From: Streptosporangiaceae bacterium
Lineage (GTDB): Bacteria > Actinomycetota > Actinomycetes > Streptosporangiales > Streptosporangiaceae
Direction of reading: 5' to 3'
NCBI GenBank assembly: GCA_030041195.1
Contig: JASHOI010000694.1
Span: forward strand, 1-9,353
Length of the DNA: 9,353 nucleotides
Shown: piece after piece, positions 5,954 through 9,353 of the stretch
How positions within the stretch are numbered: the first letter of the stretch is position 1
Layout of the letters: each line of letters starts with the position of its first letter
The notes under the pieces: generated by a model
Database searches by the model: none
Told to the model about the DNA's origin: nothing
The model's input: the letters and a program-made list of their open reading frames with translations, nothing else
Program-made: the position numbers and the translations under genes

Positions 5954-7026
5954 GTGGCTGCCTCCAGGATGCGCTCGCGGATCGGTGCGACGTCGAGCAG
6001 CGGGCCGAAGCTCAGCCCCGACGCGTGGATGCTCACCCCGCCGATGAAGCGCACCGCGCCGCGGTCGTGTGCGAACTGCCTGACGTCGTCCAGCATCTGG
6101 CCGGCGTTGAGCTCGAACACCAGGACCCGCCTGGCGTTCCTGGTCGCCGCGGCCAGGTCCGCTCCGGGGAACGGCCAGAGCGTGACCGGCCGGAACAGCC
6201 CGACCCGGTGCCCGCCGGCGCGCAGCTCGTCGACGACATGCTCGACGAACAGCGCGGCCGACCCGAACGCGACCACGAGCGTCTCGGCGTCGTCGGCCCG
6301 GTACGTCTCGCTGCGCGCCTCCGCCCGGGCGATGCCGTCGAACTTCGCGGCGACCGCCCGCCAGTGCCCGTCCGGCCCGGGCCCCGGCTCGGTCGCCTTG
6401 CCCATGGCCCAGGTCCAGATCTGCCGCGAGCGCCCCGTCCCGCCGGACGTCCCGTCGAGCGCCCAGTCCTTCGCCGGCAGCGGGCCGAAGTCGCGCGCCG
6501 CCACGTCCACGCTCACGTAGGTCTGCGCTATCAGCGGGTCGCCGTACAGCATGACCGGTGCCCGGTAGCGGTCGGCCAGATGGAACAGCAGCTGGGTGTG
6601 CTCGACCGCCTCGGGCACGTCCTTCGGCGCGAGCGTGATCGTGCGGTAGTCGCCCCAGCCGCCGCCGCGCGTGGCCTGGAAGTAGTCCTGCTGGTTGCGG
6701 GCCATGTTGAAGATGACGAGCGGCAGCTCGTTCAGGGCAAGCTCCGCGATCGCCTCCTGCATCAGCGCGAGCCCCTGGCCGCACGAGCCGGTGGCCGCCC
6801 GGGCCCCGGCCGCCGCCGCCCCCAGCGCCATGTTGACCGCCTCGATCTCGCTTTCCGCGTTGAGGCAGTGGCCGCCGGCCTCGGGCAGCCGCCGCGACAT
6901 GCTTTCCAGCAAGCCGGTGAACGGCGATATCGGATACCCGGCGAAGAACCGGCAGCCGGCCGCGATCGCCGACTCGGTGATCGCCGCACAGCCGTCCAGC
7001 AGCTGCCGTGCGGTGGCCGCCGTCAT
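5950..7026 (-). CDS. 2-oxoacid:ferredoxin oxidoreductase, alpha subunit (VorB/KorA-like), short substrate loop
   Basis: The protein has 358 aa with the pyrimidine-binding domain first: AGCRFFAGYPISP (23-35), LNAESEIEAVNMALGAAAAGARA (55-77, with Glu58 or Glu60 in the place of the cofactor-activating Glu) and DYFQATRGGGWGDYR (114-128). A transketolase-C-like domain II follows (about 247-345; VVAFGS, VGLFRPVTLWPFP, VLVFELNAGQM). The order and size match stand-alone KorA/VorB-type alpha subunits, where gamma is separate. There are deviations. The YPITP motif is YPISP. The usual S-S-x-PG turn is GSCGQG (80-85). The GGPxxGxxxPxQ loop that normally follows 'NxxRG' is missing, leaving NMARNQQDYFQ. 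The ATG at 7026 overlaps the gamma stop (ATGA). No good Shine-Dalgarno is visible, so translation is probably coupled. The product is certainly of this superfamily, but its substrate is open. Confidence 0.9.
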   Translation of the reverse strand: MTAATARQLLDGCAAITESAIAAGCRFFAGYPISPFTGLLESMSRRLPEAGGHCLNAESEIEAVNMALGAAAAGARAATGSCGQGLALMQEAIAELALNELPLVIFNMARNQQDYFQATRGGGWGDYRTITLAPKDVPEAVEHTQLLFHLADRYRAPVMLYGDPLIAQTYVSVDVAARDFGPLPAKDWALDGTSGGTGRSRQIWTWAMGKATEPGPGPDGHWRAVAAKFDGIARAEARSETYRADDAETLVVAFGSAALFVEHVVDELRAGGHRVGLFRPVTLWPFPGADLAAATRNARRVLVFELNAGQMLDDVRQFAHDRGAVRFIGGVSIHASGLSFGPLLDVAPIRERILEAAT

Positions 7027-7565
7027 GCTGCCAGCACCGTTCCGGCCCCGGCGTCCAGCGCGCGCAGGTTCGCCGCCACGTGCTGAGCCCGGTATGGCGG
7101 CACCAGCTCGCGCATTGCATCGCCGAGCGCCGCGACGCCGACGATCTGCCGCAGCGTCGCGTAGGCGCCCAGCATGACGAACCCGGCCGCGTTCGGCGCG
7201 TCGGCGGAGCGCGCGACGTCCAAAGCCGGGACCGCGATGATCTCTGCGTCGCGGATCGCCGCGGGGTCGGCCACCGAGGAGTTCACCAGCGCCAGCCCGC
7301 CGGGTACGAGCCGGCCGAGCGCGAACGCGCTGTGCTTGTGATGCATCACGATCACCGAGCTCGTGCTCGGCAAGATCGGCAGCGCCCGGAGCCGCTGGTC
7401 GTCCACGACGACGCTGGCCTGTGACGGCCCGCCGCGCATCTCGCCGCCAACGTCGGACGTCAGCATCGCGTGCAGCCCGCCGCGGGTGGCGGCGAGCGCG
7501 AGCGTCTTCGCCATGAGCTGGATTCCCTGGCCGCCGATGCCAGTGATGATGACCTCGTCCCGCAC
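7023..7565 (-). CDS. 2-oxoacid:ferredoxin oxidoreductase, gamma subunit (POR gamma domain)
   Basis: The protein has 180 aa, the first gene of the oxidoreductase operon. It starts VRDEVIITGIGGQGIQLMAKTL, with the signature GIGGQG (9-14). GEMRGGPSQASVVV (41-54) is the diagnostic 'E.RGG.s.s.v' element of POR-gamma domains (domain III, linked to CoA handling). PNAAGFVMLGAY (124-135) matches the 'N..mlGa' segment. The GTG at 7565-7563 is chosen because GAGGGAG lies 6 nt upstream and the domain starts right there. The frame is open far upstream (to 8417), but that part is antisense to the ligase. The gene order gamma-alpha-beta-delta with 4-nt overlaps at every junction implies fixed subunit stoichiometry in one complex. 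The start lies 37 nt from the operator-like site at 7603, so the entire operon is probably under that regulator. Confidence 0.92.
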   Translation of the reverse strand: MRDEVIITGIGGQGIQLMAKTLALAATRGGLHAMLTSDVGGEMRGGPSQASVVVDDQRLRALPILPSTSSVIVMHHKHSAFALGRLVPGGLALVNSSVADPAAIRDAEIIAVPALDVARSADAPNAAGFVMLGAYATLRQIVGVAALGDAMRELVPPYRAQHVAANLRALDAGAGTVLAA

Positions 7566-7589
7566 TGGAAGCTCCCTCGCCGCTCGGCT

Positions 7590-7595
7590 TACTAT
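7590..7595 (+). promoter_or_regulatory. Candidate -10 box for the acyl-CoA ligase transcript
   Basis: TACTAT on the plus strand matches 4 of 6 positions of TATAAT, including TAnnnT. A start near 7602 would fall on the operator-like site, consistent with repression. No good -35 is seen 16-18 nt upstream (TGGAAG is the nearest), so confidence is low. The ligase and oxidoreductase promoters would overlap back to back here. Confidence 0.3.
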
Positions 7596-7622
7596 TCTGC
7601 CAACCAATCGCTTGCTTGGCCA
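7594..7622 (-). promoter_or_regulatory. Candidate promoter of the oxidoreductase operon
   Basis: On the minus strand TGGCCA (7622-7617, 4 of 6 to TTGACA) and CAGAAT (7599-7594, 4 of 6 to TATAAT) are 17 nt apart. The operator-like palindrome fills the spacer exactly. Transcription would begin near 7587, about 20 nt before the gamma start and just upstream of its Shine-Dalgarno. The boxes are weak, so this is a candidate only. Confidence 0.35.
7603..7620. promoter_or_regulatory. KstR2-like operator in the oxidoreductase/ligase divergent promoter
   Basis: ACCAATCGCTTGCTTGGC differs from the 18-bp site at 4847-4864 at only two positions (6 and 18). One half-site is CAAT, not CAAG, and the other half, CTTG, is intact. 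It lies between two divergently transcribed genes at about the place where both transcripts should start, so one bound repressor could control both directions. Confidence 0.65.
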
Positions 7623-7656
7623 GCAAAGCCCCGGATGTGAGTGGCGAGGAGTGCTG

Positions 7657-7677
7657 ATGTGCGGGCGGGACGCGTGA
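7657..7677 (+). CDS. Possible 6-residue leader ORF upstream of the ligase gene
   Basis: GAGGAG (7646-7651) is followed after 5 nt by ATG 7657, encoding MCGRDA and stopping at TGA 7675-7677. That stop overlaps the ligase GTG at 7674 by four bases (GTGA). The ligase start alone has only a poor G-rich upstream element. This repeats the arrangement found in front of the binding-protein gene and suggests coupled re-initiation. The codons are normal for the genome. The alternative is that the ligase starts at GTG 7641, which lacks a good Shine-Dalgarno and would add 11 residues that do not look like the family. Confidence 0.45.
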   Translation: MCGRDA

Positions 7678-9095
7678 GCGACCTCACGATCGGCTCCATC
7701 ATCGATGCCTGCCTGCGCGCGCGTCCCACGGGCGTCGCCGCCACCCTGGGCCGTGAACTGTGCACGTTCGCGGGCCTGGACGCGGCGGCGAACTCGTGCG
7801 CGCACGCGCTGCGGGCACGGGGCGTGGGGCGGGGCGACATCGTCGCCTGGCGGGCGGATCCCTCGCTGGCGACGCTGAGCGGCTTTCTCGCGTGCGCCCG
7901 GCTCGGCGCGATCTTCGCGCCACTCAACCCGGCGCTGACCGCGAGCGAGACCGCTGGCCTGCTCGAGTATCTGGGTCCGCGCCTCGTTACGGGCGGTGAT
8001 CTCGATGACGGGCCGGGGCCGCGGACCGAGCCGTCCGTTGACGACCGTGCGCCGCACATCATCTACCTCACCAGCGGCAGCACCGGGCGGCCCAAGGGCG
8101 TGCTGGTGAGCCATCGGGCCAGCTGGCTGCGCGCGGCACCGGGCGGCGGCACGTTCACCCGCGGGCTCCGCGGCGAGGGCGGCGTGGTCACCGCGTTCCC
8201 GCTCTACCACTACGGCGGCTGGCATTACGTGCTGGAGGCGTGGCAGAACCGCCGCCCCATCCACCTGGTGCGCCAGGCCACCGCCGCCGAGCTCGTCGGC
8301 GCCGTCGCGGAATGGCGGGCCTCGGCGCTGTACGCGATCCCGGCGGTCTGGGAGCGTGTGCTCGCGGCGGACGGTGACCTTTCCGCGCTGCGGCACGCCG
8401 ACACCGGCACCTCGCACGCGCCTGCCGACCTGCTCGGCCGGATCAAGGAGCGGGTGCCCAACGCGGCCACGACCGTGTTGTATGGCTCCACCGAAGCCGG
8501 CCGCATGGCCGCGCTGCAGGACTGGGAGATCGCCGAGCGCCCCGGCAGCGTCGGGCGGGCGGCCTTTCCCGGGACGCTATGGCTGGACGAGGGTGAGGTG
8601 TGCTTCGCGTCCCCGGCGATGATGGACGGCTACTACCGGCTCGGTCCCGAGACTGCCGCCGTGCTGCGTGACGGCGTCTACCGCTCGGGGGACACCGGCG
8701 AGCTCGACGAGGAGGGGTACCTCTACCTGACCGGCCGGACCAGCGAGCTCATCCGCACCGGCGGCGAGTCCGTCTGGCCGGTGGAGGTGGAGGCCGCGCT
8801 GCGCGGCCTGGACGGCGTGGCCGACCTCGCCGTCGTCGGCATCCCGGACCAGACGTGGGGCGAGATCGTGTGCGTCGCGGTGGTTCCGGCCCGTGGCGCT
8901 GGCGGCCCGGGCGGCCCGGACGGCCCGGGCGGCCCGGTCCCGGACCTCGGGCTGCTGCGCCGCCACCTCGACGGGCGGCTGGCGAGGTTCAAGCACCCGC
9001 GGCGGGTCGTCGCGGTGCCGGAGATCCCGCGCACCCCGGCCACCGGCCAGGTGCAGCGCCGTCGCCTCCGCGAGCAGGTCACCCGCTTTTCATGA
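7674..9095 (+). CDS. AMP-dependent acyl-CoA synthetase/ligase-like protein lacking the A10 lysine
   Basis: The protein has 473 aa, ANL (adenylate-forming) superfamily, shorter than the usual 500-550. The core motifs are A3 P-loop YLTSGSTGRPKG (131-142), A4 FPLYHYGG (175-182), A5 YGSTEAG (270-276), A7 YRSGD with the ribose-binding Asp340, and hinge/A8 GRTSELIRTGGESVWPVEVE (354-373). Normally such enzymes adenylate a carboxylic acid and form its CoA thioester. The A10 element reads RTPATGQVQRR (453-463): the invariant catalytic Lys of 'GK' is Gln459 (codon CAG 9048-9050), so adenylation may be impaired or altered. A Gly/Pro-rich insert of about 17 residues (407-423) sits between A8 and A10. The start GTG 7674 matches the family N-terminus SDLTIGSI and overlaps a mini-ORF stop. 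It is divergent from the oxidoreductase operon, with a shared operator between. The substrate is unknown. A FadD3-like role is suggested only by the operator type. Confidence 0.88.
   Translation: MSDLTIGSIIDACLRARPTGVAATLGRELCTFAGLDAAANSCAHALRARGVGRGDIVAWRADPSLATLSGFLACARLGAIFAPLNPALTASETAGLLEYLGPRLVTGGDLDDGPGPRTEPSVDDRAPHIIYLTSGSTGRPKGVLVSHRASWLRAAPGGGTFTRGLRGEGGVVTAFPLYHYGGWHYVLEAWQNRRPIHLVRQATAAELVGAVAEWRASALYAIPAVWERVLAADGDLSALRHADTGTSHAPADLLGRIKERVPNAATTVLYGSTEAGRMAALQDWEIAERPGSVGRAAFPGTLWLDEGEVCFASPAMMDGYYRLGPETAAVLRDGVYRSGDTGELDEEGYLYLTGRTSELIRTGGESVWPVEVEAALRGLDGVADLAVVGIPDQTWGEIVCVAVVPARGAGGPGGPDGPGGPVPDLGLLRRHLDGRLARFKHPRRVVAVPEIPRTPATGQVQRRRLREQVTRFS
8901..8936 (+). repeat. Four 9-bp tandem repeats inside the ligase gene
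   Basis: There are four consecutive copies of GGCGGCCCG (the third is GACGGCCCG), encoding Gly-Gly-Pro units with one Asp (GGP GGP DGP GGP). They lie in the C-terminal domain between the A8 hinge and the A10 loop. The repeat keeps frame and probably arose by slippage, extending a surface loop. Confidence 0.8.
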
Positions 9096-9143
9096 TCGCG
9101 GTGGGTTTTTCGCAAATACGACAACAAATCCGCCGCGATCATG
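9091..9143. repeat. 53-nt hairpin repeat, copy 1 (overlaps the ligase stop)
   Basis: The left arm CATGATCGCGGTGGGTTT (9091-9108) pairs with the right arm AAATCCGCCGCGATCATG (9126-9143): 18 bp with two G-U type pairs and a 17-nt loop. The TGA stop of the ligase (9093-9095) lies in the left arm. A second copy of identical length is found 136 bp further on. On the plus strand it could fold at the 3' end of the ligase mRNA and act as a terminator or stabiliser. The symmetrical form with CATG ends also resembles a REP/MITE-type element. Confidence 0.85.
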
Positions 9144-9226
9144 GACGGCCACCCGGCCACCGCGCTCAGCCGGCCGCGTTAAGGCCGCCGGCATTGCTCC
9201 GCCGACACCGCCGCCGCGTTCAGATT

Positions 9227-9279
9227 CATGATCGTGGTGGATTTTTCCCAAATAGCATACAAAATCCTCCACGATCATG
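9227..9279. repeat. 53-nt hairpin repeat, copy 2
   Basis: The left arm CATGATCGTGGTGGATTTT (9227-9245) pairs with AAAATCCTCCACGATCATG (9261-9279): 19 bp with one T-T mismatch and a 15-nt loop. It matches copy 1 in length, end sequence and central TTTTTCxCAAATA segment. Several arm differences between the copies leave both arms still pairing (the outer CG in copy 1 is TG paired with CA in copy 2), which suggests the structure is maintained or the element is mobile as a palindrome. Confidence 0.85.
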
Positions 9280-9337
9280 GACGGCCCCGGCCAGGGGCGC
9301 TCCCGACCAGCGCCCCGAGCGTTGCCCTCGATTGTTT

Positions 9338-9351
9338 AACAAGCGCTTGCT
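9338..9351. promoter_or_regulatory. KstR2-like operator at the right edge
   Basis: AACAAGCGCTTGCT fits AnCAAGnnCTTGnT completely. It lies after the repeats and outside any gene. By analogy with the other sites it probably marks the promoter of a further regulated gene beyond the window. The flanks to the right are missing, so no promoter boxes can be judged. Confidence 0.6.
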
Positions 9352-9353
9352 AC

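Larger units (their letters stand above)
9096..9353. other. Non-coding region to the right edge
   Basis: No credible gene is present in these 258 bases. The content is two copies of a 53-nt hairpin repeat separated by an 83-nt GC-rich spacer, and an operator-like palindrome touching the window end. Each repeat copy is followed by the same GACGGCC, so the repeated unit may extend a little beyond the hairpin. Short open frames across the repeats read through the palindromes and are not credible proteins. Confidence 0.75.

Noticed and set aside
5854..7086. 410-residue open frame on the plus strand across the alpha gene
   Set aside because: It is the antisense shadow of the alpha and beta subunits. 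Composition is Arg/Gly/Ala/Asp-rich with no recognisable domain, while the minus strand carries clear enzyme motifs.
7566..8417. N-terminal extension of the gamma subunit to position 8417
   Set aside because: The extension is antisense to the ligase. The POR-gamma domain starts right at GTG 7565, which has a good Shine-Dalgarno.
9090..9278. Small proteins encoded across the hairpin repeats
   Set aside because: The frames read through palindromes and repeat the same residues because the DNA is repeated. There is no ribosome site and no coding-type composition.
9091..9279. CRISPR array
   Set aside because: Only two repeat units, each a long imperfect palindrome of 53 nt, with an 83-nt gap. 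No third unit and no cas genes.

Overview
The window comes from a very GC-rich, high-GC Gram-positive (actinomycete-type) chromosome. The evidence is strong G/C bias at third codon positions, frequent GTG starts, an actinobacterial SigG/SigX5-type sigma factor with a SnoaL-like tail, and dense gene packing with 4-nt stop/start overlaps. I cannot name the genus. Frankia or Streptosporangiales-like organisms are guesses only.

Layout, left to right. (1) 3-275, plus strand: the C-terminal end of a RbsC-type sugar ABC permease, cut by the window edge. (2) 310-3535: a divergent resistance-type unit. A minus-strand pair (14-TM DHA2 MFS exporter, then a RibD-C/DHFR-fold reductase) faces an ECF sigma factor with a SnoaL-like C-terminal domain on the plus strand. 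A hairpin at 3551-3586 lies between the convergent sigma and binding-protein genes. (3) 3611-4756, minus strand: a sugar-type ABC substrate-binding lipoprotein with its own promoter. (4) 4935-7565, minus strand: four overlapping genes encoding the gamma, alpha, beta and 2x[4Fe-4S] ferredoxin subunits of a 2-oxoacid:ferredoxin oxidoreductase. (5) 7674-9095, plus strand: a divergent AMP-forming acyl-CoA ligase-like gene. (6) 9096-9353: non-coding DNA with two copies of a 53-nt hairpin repeat and an operator-like site at the very end.

Parts 3 to 6 look like one regulon. A palindrome built on CAAGCGCTTG, fitting the AnCAAGnnCTTGnT consensus I recall for the TetR-family repressor KstR2, occurs twice around the binding-protein promoter. 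It occurs once (one half-site base changed) in the oxidoreductase/ligase divergent promoter, and once at the right edge, where another regulated gene or operon probably begins. The likely theme is uptake and catabolism of an organic acid or lipid/isoprenoid-type compound: a binding protein, an acyl-activating enzyme, and an oxidative decarboxylase that yields acyl-CoA and reduced ferredoxin. The substrate cannot be read from the sequence.

The main oddities are these. The invariant A10 catalytic lysine of the ligase is Gln. The alpha subunit lacks the GGPxxG substrate-recognition loop usual in this enzyme class. Two different genes of the regulon are each preceded by a tiny ORF with a strong Shine-Dalgarno site whose stop codon overlaps the main start by 4 nt. 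The binding-protein promoter is bracketed by two operators exactly 50 bp apart. The stop codon of the ligase lies inside a repeated hairpin element.
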